Shown here one piece after another: positions 1 to 8,665 of a DNA stretch of 64,000 nt (its first letter is position 1; every line of letters starts with the position of its first letter). The stretch spans positions 3,720,001 to 3,784,000 of the forward strand of contig CP148074.1 of the NCBI GenBank assembly GCA_037482215.1. Reading direction: 5' to 3'. Both the position numbers and the translations under genes were made by a program. Source of the stretch: Pseudomonas mendocina. GTDB taxonomy: Bacteria > Pseudomonadota > Gammaproteobacteria > Pseudomonadales > Pseudomonadaceae. Under the pieces are notes generated by a model that had not been told where the DNA came from, searched no databases, and saw only the letters and a program-made list of their open reading frames with translations.

Positions 1-575
1 TTGACGAGGCCATCACTCAAGGTGTCGAACTTGCTGCTAGTTGGAACTTTGCACCCGCTTGGACCCTCAGCGGTAATTACACCTATACAGATAGCGAGCA
101 AAAGAGCGGCGATAACAAAGGGGAACCCCTGACAAACACCCCTGAACACTTGGCCAATATCAAGCTAGCTTGGCAAGCTCATGATCGTCTTAACCTATGG
201 TTAAAAACCGAATACCGCGGTGAGCGCGCTCGATTCACCTCTAAATACGAAAACCTGGCTGACGATAGTGGGCGGTACACAACCAACCAATCTATCTACG
301 ACACTCTTGGCAAGAACACTAAAGCGTATTCACTTCTGCACTTTGGTGGGTCTTACAAAGCCACAAACAATTTTACTTTAAATGCAACTATCTACAACTT
401 ACTGGACAAGGACTTTGTTAAAGGCAAAGCCTATGAAACTTACACGTATGAAAGAAATGGCAGCTTGACCAAAGATATCGCATACGGCACCGACTATATT
501 CAAAGCACCTCGTCAACAACGGGTGTTCTTGAAGAAGGCCGCCGCCTGTGGCTGTCAGCCAACTTGACGTTCTAA
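1..575 (+). CDS. TonB-dependent outer-membrane receptor, C-terminal part (5' end outside window)
   Basis: The frame is open from the window edge (codons start at base 3) to a TAA at 573-575, giving about 190 residues of C-terminal beta barrel. Alternating aromatic/hydrophobic strands are visible, along with the motif GVELAASWNFAP near the start, TNTPEHLANIKLAW, the late-barrel motif YNLLDKDF, and a C-terminal strand ending in LSANLTF with a terminal Phe, as needed for BAM-dependent insertion. This pattern fits the FepA/CirA type of ferric-siderophore receptor. The ligand cannot be told because the plug and TonB box lie outside. A strong terminator follows, so the downstream PepSY-DUF2271-DUF4198-reductase genes probably have their own promoter, although their content suggests the same iron-uptake role (inference). 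Confidence 0.88.
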   Translation, partial: DEAITQGVELAASWNFAPAWTLSGNYTYTDSEQKSGDNKGEPLTNTPEHLANIKLAWQAHDRLNLWLKTEYRGERARFTSKYENLADDSGRYTTNQSIYDTLGKNTKAYSLLHFGGSYKATNNFTLNATIYNLLDKDFVKGKAYETYTYERNGSLTKDIAYGTDYIQSTSSTTGVLEEGRRLWLSANLTF

Positions 576-595
576 CCTGAACGATCAGCCCTCCC

Positions 596-630
596 ACAAC
601 CCGGCCAGCTTCTGGCCGGGTTGTTTGTTT
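596..630 (+). terminator. Rho-independent terminator after TonB receptor
   Basis: A perfect 13-bp stem (acaacccggccag / ctggccgggttgt) with a 3-nt loop is followed by a T-rich stretch (ttgttt). It sits 21 bp past the receptor stop codon. Confidence 0.9.
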
Positions 631-729
631 CAGGGTGAAAATTTGCGAACGTATAGTATTTGTAAATTAATCCCAATTAGACCGTGCAACTTATAGAATC
701 ACGTCCTTGTTTTAGCTGCTGGATTCATC

Positions 730-1329
730 ATGCGCTCACTCCCCTGGCTCGGCACGTTGCGCCAATGGCACTGGATCAGCTCTGCGCTGTGCCTAGTCGG
801 CATGCTGTTGTTTGCAATCACCGGTATCACCCTCAACCACGCCGGGCAAATCGAAGCCAAACCACAGATCACAAGCAAACAAGCTCAGTTGCCCGCTGAG
901 TTACAGAGCACACTGCAAGCAAAAACGCCTAGCCAAGGCCTGCCACTCGTACTGCGCCAATGGCTGGAAAGCGAACTGGCAATTCGCCTGGATGGCCGTG
1001 CTGCGGAATGGTCAGACGGCGAGCTTTATATCGGCATGCCCCGTCCTGGTGGCGACGCCTGGTTAAGTCTGGATATCGAGTCGGGCGAGCTGGAATACGA
1101 GCGCACCGACCGTGGCTGGATTGCTTACCTCAATGATCTTCACAAAGGCCGCAACACTGGCACCGCCTGGAGCTGGTTTATCGATCTGTTCGCGGTGGCT
1201 TGTGTGGTCTTCAGCATCAGCGGCTTATTGCTGTTGCAGCGCTATGCACCCAACCGCCCCAGCACTTGGCCCTTAGTTGGCTTGGGGCTGGTTATTCCTG
1301 TTCTGCTGGCCATTTTGTTTATTCACTAA
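730..1329 (+). CDS. PepSY-associated membrane protein
   Basis: 199 residues. An N-terminal membrane helix (about residues 17-38) contains FAITGITLNHAG, the G-I-T-L-N-H signature of PepSY_TM-like proteins. A periplasmic stretch follows, then a second helix (about 140-160, FIDLFAVACVVFSISGLLLL) and a third at the C-terminus (VGLGLVIPVLLAILF). Proteins of this family sit in the inner membrane and in several siderophore systems help reduce or release iron in the periplasm. It is first in a tight run with DUF2271 (9-bp gap), DUF4198 and a flavoreductase. In many bacteria PepSY and flavoreductase are fused in one polypeptide; here they are separate. The function in iron reduction is inferred from family and context. 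Confidence 0.8.
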   Translation: MRSLPWLGTLRQWHWISSALCLVGMLLFAITGITLNHAGQIEAKPQITSKQAQLPAELQSTLQAKTPSQGLPLVLRQWLESELAIRLDGRAAEWSDGELYIGMPRPGGDAWLSLDIESGELEYERTDRGWIAYLNDLHKGRNTGTAWSWFIDLFAVACVVFSISGLLLLQRYAPNRPSTWPLVGLGLVIPVLLAILFIH

Positions 1330-1338
1330 GGATGCCCC

Positions 1339-1848
1339 ATGCGTAAATGCCTGCTTCCCTTACTCGTGGCGCTGTCCACTCCAGCACTGGCTGCTGAAGT
1401 GGATCTGTCCGTCGAAATCCCGCAACTGGACGTCGCCGAATACCATCGCCCTTACGTCGCCATCTGGCTGGAGCGCCCAGACCAGAGCCACGTCGCCAAC
1501 CTGGCCGTGTGGTACGACGGCAAAATGGCTGATCGCGAAGGCGAGAAATGGCTGAAGGACTTGCGCCAATGGTGGCGCCGCAGCGGTCGCGCACTGGAAA
1601 TGCCGGTAGATGGCGTCAGTGGTGCAACTCGCAAAGTCGGCACCCACAGCCTCAGCCTCAGCGATAAAGACCCAGCCTTCAAAGACCTGCCCGCCGGTGA
1701 ATACCGCGTTGTAGTAGAAGCCGTGCGCGAAGTTGGTGGCCGAGAACTGCTGCGCGTACCGTTCCAGTGGCCGGTAGATAAAGCTGCAAGCAACAGCGCG
1801 AAAGGCTCAAGCGAGCTGGGCGCAATTGAACTGACACTCAAACCTTAA
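1339..1848 (+). CDS. DUF2271 periplasmic protein
   Basis: 169 residues with a clear Sec signal peptide (MRKCLLPLLVALSTPALAA, cleavage near residue 19). The mature part shows features of the DUF2271 family: a YHRPYVAIWLE strand, a WYDG turn, the GEKWLKDLRQWWRRSGR block and DGVSGATRKVGTH. The family is a predicted periplasmic beta-sandwich of unknown biochemistry, commonly encoded beside PepSY, DUF4198 and TonB-receptor genes, so a role in metal uptake is likely but unproven. It lies 9 bp after the PepSY gene and 15 bp before the DUF4198 gene, consistent with one transcript. Confidence 0.82.
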   Translation: MRKCLLPLLVALSTPALAAEVDLSVEIPQLDVAEYHRPYVAIWLERPDQSHVANLAVWYDGKMADREGEKWLKDLRQWWRRSGRALEMPVDGVSGATRKVGTHSLSLSDKDPAFKDLPAGEYRVVVEAVREVGGRELLRVPFQWPVDKAASNSAKGSSELGAIELTLKP

Positions 1849-1863
1849 CCTGAGGACACTGCC

Positions 1864-2739
1864 ATGAATCCACTTCTCAAATGGACAGCCCTGACCCTGG
1901 CCGTATGCTTGCCGCTGACTGCCAATGCTCACCGCGCCTGGATGCTGCCTTCCGCCACCGTGCTCTCCGGTGACGACGCTTGGGTCACTGTTGACGCAGC
2001 TGTGTCCAACGATCTTTTCTACTTCGAACATTTCCCCCTGCGTATTCAGGGCATCGGCAATGTGGATAACACCCCAGCAGGCGGCCCGCCAGGCATGCGC
2101 CCACGCCCGGCAGCTGTGCTGCAACTGATTGCTCCGGACGGCAGCGCTGCAAAAGCTGAAAACGGCAGCATCGGCCGCTACCGCAGCACCTTCGACCTGC
2201 ACCTGACGCAAAAAGGCACCTACAAACTGGCCATTGCCAACAGCGGCTTGTTCGCCAGCTACAAAGAGAACGGCGAAAACCGCCGTTGGATGGGCAAGGC
2301 AGAAGACTTTGCCAAAGAAGTTCCCGCCAAAGCTGAAGGCCTGAAAGTCACCCAGAACAGCAGCCGTATGGAAGTCTTCGTCACCTCTGGCGCCCCCACT
2401 GAAACAGCCCTGAAAACCACCGGCAAAGGCCTGGAACTCGCACCTATTACTCATCCGAACGACCTGTTCGAAGGTGAAGCCGCCGAGTTCCAACTGTTGC
2501 TGGATGGCAAACCTGCCAAAGGCGTCGAAGTCAGCGTGATCCCCGGTGGCAACCGTTACCGCTCTGAGCTGGGCGAGATCAAAACCACCAGCGATGCGGA
2601 CGGCAAAATCAAAATCACTTGGCCTAACGCAGGCATGTACTGGATGGAAGCCGAATACAGCGCCAAAGAAGGCGCCGTTAAACCGGCCACCGAAATCCGC
2701 GCGACCTACAGCGCTACTTTCGAAGTACTGCCGCAATAA
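1864..2739 (+). CDS. DUF4198 periplasmic protein
   Basis: 291 residues. The signal peptide (residues 1-22, ending LPLTANA) is directly followed by HRAWMLPS, the N-terminal His-containing start typical of DUF4198 proteins, which are often annotated as nickel- or cobalt-uptake related. The body looks like two Ig-like domains (residues about 20-125 and 200-291, the latter with DGKPAKGVEVSVIPGG, a CarboxypepD_reg-like sandwich). A mature N-terminus starting with His could bind metal (inference). Its place between DUF2271 and the flavoreductase makes it part of the same putative iron/metal operon. A GC-rich hairpin follows, so expression of the next gene may be attenuated. Confidence 0.82.
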   Translation: MNPLLKWTALTLAVCLPLTANAHRAWMLPSATVLSGDDAWVTVDAAVSNDLFYFEHFPLRIQGIGNVDNTPAGGPPGMRPRPAAVLQLIAPDGSAAKAENGSIGRYRSTFDLHLTQKGTYKLAIANSGLFASYKENGENRRWMGKAEDFAKEVPAKAEGLKVTQNSSRMEVFVTSGAPTETALKTTGKGLELAPITHPNDLFEGEAAEFQLLLDGKPAKGVEVSVIPGGNRYRSELGEIKTTSDADGKIKITWPNAGMYWMEAEYSAKEGAVKPATEIRATYSATFEVLPQ

Positions 2740-2748
2740 GTACGATCC

Positions 2749-2770
2749 GGCCGGGCTATATGGCCCGGCC
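2749..2770 (+). terminator. GC-rich hairpin between DUF4198 and flavoreductase genes
   Basis: ggccgggc / gcccggcc arms (8 bp) flank a 6-nt loop and are followed by atttcttt. The T-tract is weak, so this may be a partial terminator or attenuator inside the operon. An upstream ATG at 2760 falls inside the hairpin, which argues for the later start of the next gene. Confidence 0.5.
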
Positions 2771-2792
2771 ATTTCTTTACCGAAGCGATTCC

Positions 2793-4328
2793 ATGTCGTC
2801 ATCCCGCCTGTTGCAACACCTCCTGCTTGTACTCGTCATTAGCACCACACTGGTCCTGCTGTGGTTGCAACCTGCCCGCGAGACAAGTGCTGCCCTGGTC
2901 GTTGTTAGCTATTTACTGTTCTGCCTGTGGATAGGTTTACGTCATCGCAGGCCGGCTGCCGCCCCAATCGACGGGGCAATTTGCGTGGTATATGCCAGCC
3001 AGAGCGGTCAGGCACAGCAACTGGCGGTAAAAAGCGCTGAACAGTTGATTGCGGCAGGCTGCACGGCTCAGGTGCTCTCACTGGATCAACTCCGCCCCGA
3101 ATCATTGCAAGGTCAGGTGCTGTTTATTGTCAGCACGTACGGTGAAGGTGAAGCGCCCGACAGCGGCGCGCACTTCGAACAGCGCCTTAAAGCCCACGCA
3201 GACCTTCACGACCTACAGTACGCCGTACTGGCTCTGGGTGACCGTCAATACACTCAATTTTGTGCCTTCGGCTTGCGCCTTGATGAGGCCTTGAGCAAGC
3301 GTCAGGCCCAACGCTTATTCCCAGTTTTAACTGCCGATCAGTGCGACCCTGCTACCCTGAGCCAATGGCAGCAACAACTGGCCTATGTCAGTGGCAACTT
3401 TGACTTCAACCACTGGCAGACCGAACCGTTCCAACCACTCACCTTGCTTGAGCGCACATGCCTTAACCCGCAAAGCACAGCCGACAAAGTCTACGAAGTT
3501 AGCCTAGGCCCCGCTCAGGCCTTACCTGACTGGCAAGCCGGTGACCTGCTGGAAATCAGCCCGCAGCAAAACCGCAATACCTTAAATGCACGCTTGAAAG
3601 CGCTGGCCCTGGAGCCTGACCAAGCATTACCTGATGGCCGCACGCTACTTGAGGCCCTACTCAGCCGTCAGCTCCCGGATGATCAACATCTCGGCCTCAG
3701 CGCCGAGCAACTGCAGGCAGCTCTACCCGCCCTGCCCTTGCGCCAATATTCGATTGCCTCAACGCCTGCTGATGGCGCGATCCAATTGCTGGTTCGGCAG
3801 ATGTATTACCCCGACGGCCGCCCAGGCATCGGCTCCGGCTGGCTGTGTGAGCACGCCCCAATCGGTTGCGAGATTGATCTGCGCATTCGCGCCAATCCGT
3901 CCTTTCATGGCCCGGCAGACACAACGCCATTGATCCTGATCGGCAGTGGTACCGGGCTCGCCGGCCTGCGCGCCCATCTTCGCGCACGCCCACACGGCAG
4001 CCGTAATTGGTTGCTGTTTGGTGAGCGCAGCGAAGCAACAGACTTTTTCTGCCGAGAAGAGCTGCTGAGCTACACAGCAAACGGTCACCTGAGTCGCCTC
4101 GACCTGGCCTTCTCCCGTGATCAAGCAAACAAAGTGTATGTCCAACACCTGCTGCGCGATGCAGCAGACGAGCTACGCAAATGGATTAACCAAGGCGCAG
4201 CGATCTACCTGTGCGGTAGCCTTCGAGGCATGGGACACGATGTGCACAGTCTGCTACAGAGGCTGCTGGGGGAAACCGAATTGGCCCTTCTGCAACAGCA
4301 AGGGCGCTATCGGCGAGACTTGTATTGA
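2793..4328 (+). CDS. Membrane-anchored flavodoxin/FAD/NADPH reductase (CysJ/P450-reductase type)
   Basis: 511 residues from the ATG at 2793. Two N-terminal membrane helices (about residues 5-25 and 33-50) anchor the protein. A flavodoxin FMN domain follows, with YASQSGQAQQLA (phosphate loop), STYGEGEAPDSG and LALGDRQYTQF. Then comes an FAD/NADP module: RQYSIAST (FAD-binding RxYS), the GIGSGWL stretch, the NADP-binding LIGSGTGLAGLRAHL, and YLCGSLRGMG with a C-terminal aromatic Tyr (RRDLY) stacking on flavin. It is the sulfite reductase flavoprotein/CPR family, but no cysI partner is nearby. Next to a PepSY protein and TonB receptor it most likely feeds electrons from NADPH to periplasmic ferric-siderophore or heme reduction (inference). 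Confidence 0.85.
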   Translation: MSSSRLLQHLLLVLVISTTLVLLWLQPARETSAALVVVSYLLFCLWIGLRHRRPAAAPIDGAICVVYASQSGQAQQLAVKSAEQLIAAGCTAQVLSLDQLRPESLQGQVLFIVSTYGEGEAPDSGAHFEQRLKAHADLHDLQYAVLALGDRQYTQFCAFGLRLDEALSKRQAQRLFPVLTADQCDPATLSQWQQQLAYVSGNFDFNHWQTEPFQPLTLLERTCLNPQSTADKVYEVSLGPAQALPDWQAGDLLEISPQQNRNTLNARLKALALEPDQALPDGRTLLEALLSRQLPDDQHLGLSAEQLQAALPALPLRQYSIASTPADGAIQLLVRQMYYPDGRPGIGSGWLCEHAPIGCEIDLRIRANPSFHGPADTTPLILIGSGTGLAGLRAHLRARPHGSRNWLLFGERSEATDFFCREELLSYTANGHLSRLDLAFSRDQANKVYVQHLLRDAADELRKWINQGAAIYLCGSLRGMGHDVHSLLQRLLGETELALLQQQGRYRRDLY

Positions 4329-4718
4329 TGGCCTTGGTCCATTCCTTTGCGGTCAAAATCGCGCTCAACGTAAATACGGGCGCGGCTGTTCAAGTGGCCG
4401 CATTAGCGCCGTATTTGTATTGATCAGGCAGCAGTAGCTTCGTTGCGACCTAAACCTGCCTGGTGATAGGATCACAGCTCATCACATAGCGCTGGGGACG
4501 ACCTCAGACTGCATTCTCATGGTAGGGACGGCCCTTCACTTCTGCGGAAGTCGCAATGGCCCTGTATCTCACCGCTCTACCACACAAAGCCTTAACGTTA
4601 CAGAAACTACTTTTTGCCTTCGGCCGTGCTGATAATTGGTGCACTGCCGTTTTCATTTGGCCGAAAGACCTAGCTTTAGAAGCGCCGCACACGGGTCCCC
4701 TTCAAACAGGAGGCTGGT
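4329..4718. other. Intergenic region between iron operon and nuoA
   Basis: No convincing gene. A long-armed imperfect hairpin at 4372-4416 (aaatacgg-gcgc pairing with gcgccgtattt) could terminate the upstream operon, though no strong T-tract follows. The promoter of nuoA should lie in 4420-4700. I see no clear consensus there. The ribosome binding site aggagg is at 4708-4713. Confidence 0.5.
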
Positions 4719-5132
4719 GTGCCAATGATCAGTGACCTCACCCCCTACATACCGCTGGCAGCTTTTATACTGGGCGTAATGTTTCTGTGCCTACTTATGA
4801 TCGGGGTATCCAGCCTGTTAGGTGGCAAGGCTTGGGGCCGTAGCAAGAATCAGCCGTTTGAGTCAGGCATGCTGCCGGTCGGAAGTGCCAGGCTGCGCTT
4901 TTCTGTGAAGTTCTACCTAGTAGCGATCCTGTTTGTAATCTTCGAAGTTGAAGCATTATTCCTTATGGCGTGGGCGGTATCAGTCAGGGAGACGGGATGG
5001 ATTGGTTTTATCGGTGCAGCCATCTTCATTACCATCCTGATTGTGGGCCTCATCTATGAGAACTCAGTCAACGCACTCGACTGGTCGCCAAGTGCCCGCC
5101 AGCAAAAAGCCAACGAAAAAGGCTCAAGCTAA
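4719..5132 (+). CDS. nuoA: NADH-quinone oxidoreductase subunit A, standing alone
   Basis: 137 residues with a GTG start chosen because aggagg ends 5 nt upstream; an in-frame ATG at 4725 is the alternative. It has three membrane helices (about 10-32, 65-87, 92-112). Family hallmarks: [11 protein letters not shown], the conserved loop of the complex I quinone-channel region, then [30 protein letters not shown]. NuoA is a core membrane subunit of complex I. Oddities: no nuoB or other nuo gene follows, since a terminator lies 15 bp downstream and the next gene is convergent. The usual C-terminal R-x-GALDW motif is replaced by [10 protein letters not shown]. It may be a detached or duplicate nuoA. 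Confidence 0.88.
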   Translation: MPMISDLTPYIPLAAFILGVMFLCLLMIGVSSLLGGKAWGRSKNQPFESGMLPVGSARLRFSVKFYLVAILFVIFEVEALFLMAWAVSVRETGWIGFIGAAIFITILIVGLIYENSVNALDWSPSARQQKANEKGSS

Positions 5133-5147
5133 ACTTACCAAAGCAAA

Positions 5148-5170
5148 AAACCCGCCGAAGCGGGGTCTTT
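5148..5170. terminator. Bidirectional terminator between nuoA and gabP
   Basis: cccgc-cgaa-gcggg stem with A-rich and T-rich flanks on the two sides (aaaaaac... and ...gtcttt). It works for nuoA (+). The opposite strand has a longer T run, so it would also stop gabP transcripts. Confidence 0.8.
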
Positions 5171-5294
5171 AATGACACTGTTGGTCTATAGCTGTAGAGC
5201 CTCAGCAGCATCAGTCCATTGGGCTCCACAGAACTGCAGTGATAAGCGTAGGCTCCAGTGGCAGCCTTCTGCCCACCAGTGGCTCGACATCCGA

Positions 5295-6719
5295 TTACCT
5301 CACAGCTACGGCTTCGAAGCCCTCTTCGATACGACGCTTGCGCTTAGCGTTAAGCAGGCCGATGCACACAATCAGCACTGTCAGCAGACCGGTCGCCATC
5401 ACCTCATTCTGGTGAGCGGGCATGGACAACATGATCCCCAGCGCCACCACGATAAAGACGATCACCGCCCAGGTCAGCCACGGATACAGCCACATACGAA
5501 ACTCAATCGGCTGACCGCTGGCGATCAGCAGCTTACGCATGCGCAACTGGGCCACTGCAATCACCAGGTACACCAGCAGTGCCACCGCTCCGGAGGTCGC
5601 CAGCAGGAAGGTAAACACTTCGCCCGGCGCAAAGTAGTTAGCAATCGTGGTCAGGAAACCTACTGCGGTACTGGCCAGCACAGCCGCACGCGGCACATGG
5701 GCTTCGTTGGTACGTTTGAGCACAGCCGGAGCATCGCCTCGCTTGGCCAGCGAGAAGACCATGCGCGATGAGGTGTAGATCGCAGAGTTCAGGCAGCTAG
5801 CGACTGCCACCAACACCACCAGATCGACGATCAGTTTGGCATGTGGGATGTTCAACAACTCAAGCGCACGCTGATAAGAGCCAACTTGCATCAACTGCGG
5901 GTCGTTCCACGGCACGATGGAAATCACGATAAAGATCGACACTAAATAAAACAGCGCGATCCGCCAGATCACCGAATTGGTCGCACGGGTGATCTGCTTA
6001 GCCGGGTCTTTTGATTCAGCTGCGGCAATGGTGACAATCTCAGTGCCCATAAAGCTGAACATAGTGGTCAACAGCGCACCGATCACAGCGGCGTAACCAT
6101 TCGGGAAAAAGCCGCCATGGCTCGCCATCAGGTTCGACAGGCCACTGACTTCACGATCCGGCAAACCTCCGGCCATGGCCAACGCACCCAGAACGATAAA
6201 GGCGACGATAGCGATCACTTTCAGCAATGCGAACCAGAACTCGAACTCGCCATAACGCGCCACACTGAAAAGGTTGGTGACGGTCAGCAAGAAAGTCACA
6301 GCCAGGGCGAATATCCACGTATCAATCGCAGGGAACCACGCATTTAGGATGGCCGCCGCCGCAATGGCTTCAAGTGGGATAACCAGCACCCAGAACCACC
6401 AGTACAACCAGCCAATGGTAAAACCGGCCCAGCGGCCTATGGAGCGATCTGCATAAGTGGAAAACGAGCCGGTGTCTGGCGAGGCCACCGCCATTTCCCC
6501 CAGCATGCGCATGACCAGCACAACCAGCGTGCCAGCAATCAAGTAAGCCAAGAGAACGGAGGGACCGGCTGAGGCAATGGCATGACCGGATCCGACAAAC
6601 AGGCCAGCACCAATGACACCGGCGATGGACAGCATGGTGACATGCCGTTGTTTGAGCCCCGGAGCCAATGACGCATTGGGATTCTTAGGCAGTTGTGAAG
6701 CGAGGACGACTTTGGACAT
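5295..6719 (-). CDS. gabP: GABA permease (APC superfamily amino acid transporter)
   Basis: 474 residues with about 12 membrane helices. The start is set at the ATG at 6719, preceded by aaaggg on the coding strand; the longer frame upstream lacks family similarity. The N-terminal GLKQRHVTMLSIAGVIGAGLF, the stretch PDTGSFSTYADRSIGRWAGF, GTEIVTIAAAESKDP and the LNIPHAKLIVD segment follow E. coli GabP nearly residue for residue, as I recall it. Predicted role: proton-coupled import of 4-aminobutyrate across the inner membrane. It could also carry related amino acids, since AAT-family specificity is hard to read from sequence. It is transcribed alone between two terminators. Confidence 0.85.
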   Translation of the reverse strand: MSKVVLASQLPKNPNASLAPGLKQRHVTMLSIAGVIGAGLFVGSGHAIASAGPSVLLAYLIAGTLVVLVMRMLGEMAVASPDTGSFSTYADRSIGRWAGFTIGWLYWWFWVLVIPLEAIAAAAILNAWFPAIDTWIFALAVTFLLTVTNLFSVARYGEFEFWFALLKVIAIVAFIVLGALAMAGGLPDREVSGLSNLMASHGGFFPNGYAAVIGALLTTMFSFMGTEIVTIAAAESKDPAKQITRATNSVIWRIALFYLVSIFIVISIVPWNDPQLMQVGSYQRALELLNIPHAKLIVDLVVLVAVASCLNSAIYTSSRMVFSLAKRGDAPAVLKRTNEAHVPRAAVLASTAVGFLTTIANYFAPGEVFTFLLATSGAVALLVYLVIAVAQLRMRKLLIASGQPIEFRMWLYPWLTWAVIVFIVVALGIMLSMPAHQNEVMATGLLTVLIVCIGLLNAKRKRRIEEGFEAVAVR

Positions 6720-6956
6720 GAAACAACCCTTTATTGTTATTGGGTAGTTATGGACAGCCTTGTGGGCAGCGCCATCTGACAGCCGCGTTGGGATTTCACG
6801 GCATTTATCGGCTGAAGCCGATGGGTATCCGACCACGCCCTCTGTAAAAAATTTCAAGCACGTGAATAAAAATCTGACCACCCAGTGAAATTTGACGATT
6901 GAACGCCAACATTCAAGCCAAAGCGAATCAGCCCTGCGCTATTGATCACTCACAAA

Positions 6957-6980
6957 AAACCCCGCCGAAGCGGGGTCTTT
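6957..6980 (-). terminator. Terminator after speC
   Basis: ccccgc-cgaa-gcgggg stem. On the minus strand it is followed by gttttttg. It lies 17 bp past the speC stop and is nearly identical to the nuoA/gabP terminator at 5148. Confidence 0.85.
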
Positions 6981-6996
6981 GCAATCATTCACAGCA

Positions 6997-8160
6997 TCAC
7001 AGGTAGTAAGACTTCAGCGGCGGGAAACCATTGAATTCCACCGCACTGTAGCTAGTGGTGTACGCACCGGTAGACAGCCAATACAGGCGATCACCTTCTG
7101 CCAGATTCAATGGCAGGCCGTACTTGTAGTTCTCATACATGATGTCGGCACTGTCACAGGTCGGGCCTGCGATCACCACCTCTTCCACTTCCCCTTTCTT
7201 CTCGGTCCAGATCGGGAACTTGATGGACTCATCGGTGGTTTCCACCAGACCGCTGAACTTACCCACATCCACGTACACCCAACGCTCCACAGCGGTGCGG
7301 GATTTACGTGCAACAAGCACCACTTCACTGACCAGAATGCCAGCGTTGGCGATCAGCGAACGGCCCGGCTCCAGAATGATCTCCGGCAGGTCATCACCGA
7401 AGTCTTCTTTAAGGAAGCGGATGATCTCTTCCGCATACGTTTCCAGGCTGTTGGTACGGGTGATGTAGTTGGCTGGGAAGCCGCCGCCCATATTGATCAG
7501 TTTCAGGTGAATGCCGTCTTCTTCTTTCAGACGCTCAAAGATCACCTTCACCTTGGCAATTGCCGCATCCCACACAGAAATATCGCGCTGCTGAGATCCC
7601 ACGTGGAAAGACACACCGTACGGCACCAGCCCAAGGTCGCGAGCGAGGATCAGCAGGTCCATAGCCATGTCAGTCTGGCAGCCGAATTTGCGGCTCAGCG
7701 GCCAGTCAGCAGTGGTCGAACCTTCGGTCAGGATGCGTACATACACCTTGGAGCCTGGGGCTGCTTTAGCGATGTTACGCAGATCGGCCTCGGAGTCGGT
7801 TGCAAACAGACGCACGCCCTTCTCGTAGAAGTAACGGATGTCCTTGGCCTTCTTGATGGTGTTGCCGTAGCTGATGCGGTCTGCCGTGATACCGCGGCTC
7901 ATCACCTTGTCCAGCTCATAGATGGAGGCGATATCGAAGTTCGAGCCTTTGTCCTTAAGCAGGTCAATGATCTCGACCGCCGGATTGGCCTTAACCGCGT
8001 AGTACACCTTGGCGAATTCGAAGCCTGCGCGCAGGTCATCGTAAGCCTTGCTGATAATGGCGGTGTCGATCAGCACAAAGGGGGTTTCCTTGGTGTCGGC
8101 AAACGCCTTCATGCGCTGAAAAGTTTCGGGTGCGTAATAGTCTTCGACCTTAATCGACAT
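6997..8160 (-). CDS. speC: Ornithine decarboxylase (fold III, PLP)
   Basis: 387 residues from the ATG at 8160 (ggag about 9 nt upstream). It is an alanine-racemase-fold decarboxylase. PLP Schiff-base lysine K57 lies in YYAVKANP. Further marks are FHVGSQ (phosphate/PLP contact), NMGGGFP, EPGRSL, and the C-terminal GPTCDSADI with the catalytic Cys-Asp of the active site contributed across the dimer. Length and sequence match Pseudomonas SpeC, which makes putrescine from ornithine in polyamine synthesis in the cytoplasm. The family also contains lysine/ornithine dual enzymes. It is monocistronic with its own terminator. Confidence 0.9.
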   Translation of the reverse strand: MSIKVEDYYAPETFQRMKAFADTKETPFVLIDTAIISKAYDDLRAGFEFAKVYYAVKANPAVEIIDLLKDKGSNFDIASIYELDKVMSRGITADRISYGNTIKKAKDIRYFYEKGVRLFATDSEADLRNIAKAAPGSKVYVRILTEGSTTADWPLSRKFGCQTDMAMDLLILARDLGLVPYGVSFHVGSQQRDISVWDAAIAKVKVIFERLKEEDGIHLKLINMGGGFPANYITRTNSLETYAEEIIRFLKEDFGDDLPEIILEPGRSLIANAGILVSEVVLVARKSRTAVERWVYVDVGKFSGLVETTDESIKFPIWTEKKGEVEEVVIAGPTCDSADIMYENYKYGLPLNLAEGDRLYWLSTGAYTTSYSAVEFNGFPPLKSYYL

Positions 8161-8665
8161 GCGAGGGGACTCCATGTGGCAAAACAAAGAAAATTGTTGA
8201 GGGGTGGTTCTTCTCAGAACCGCGAACGCCTAATCCGTTTCCCCACTTTGGTTCGCCTACTTCCCAAGGCATGTCGCCGAGAATTATCCACAAAGCAGAT
8301 AACCTCTCGTCGTCAGTACTTGAGCCGGATGGATCGTTTCCAGCATGGACGTTCGGGCGCGAACTTTAGGGCCATGTTCCCTGTATATCAATCAAAAAAT
8401 TCAACTACGTGACAGCCAGCAACCACAAGGGTTTCAAGCGTTTTTGATACTTAACAAAACGTCCGAAATGCTGCACAAAAAGCGCCTTAACACCCCCCGA
8501 TCTGCATGGCTATTTCGCGCCTGAGACTAGTGTTCAAGATCGAACACCGGCCGGTCTCTTAACAACCGCACAGCAGCTTCTCGGCTTAGCGGGCCGTTTG
8601 CCGTTATAATCCCGCGCTTTTCGGGCAGATTCCGCCCCGCAACCGATTCAGCCAGGCATACAACC
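8161..8665. other. Divergent intergenic region speC / prfC
   Basis: 505 bp with no supported gene. It must contain the speC promoter (leftward) and the prfC promoter (rightward). Visible items are a small inverted repeat ggttct-tctc-agaacc around 8206-8221, a single TTATCCACA at 8284-8292, and a TATAAT at 8605-8610. Confidence 0.5.
8605..8610 (+). promoter_or_regulatory. Candidate -10 box for prfC
   Basis: An exact TATAAT 55 bp before the prfC start codon, followed by a GC-rich discriminator (cccgcgc). No good -35 hexamer is visible 16-18 bp upstream, so the call rests on the -10 alone. Confidence 0.45.

Noticed and set aside
640..700. Possible Fur box before the PepSY gene
   Set aside because: The AT-rich stretch (tatagtatttgtaaattaat) does not match the 19-bp Fur consensus well enough to call.
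4504..4692. 62-codon minus-strand frame upstream of nuoA
   Set aside because: No ribosome site or recognisable domain, and it covers the expected nuoA promoter region.
8284..8292. Perfect DnaA box TTATCCACA
   Set aside because: It is single, without a cluster, AT-rich unwinding region or origin-linked genes (dnaA, dnaN, gyrB). It is not evidence of an origin.
6979..8412. 477-codon plus-strand frame
   Set aside because: Antisense shadow of speC, with no recognisable protein features.
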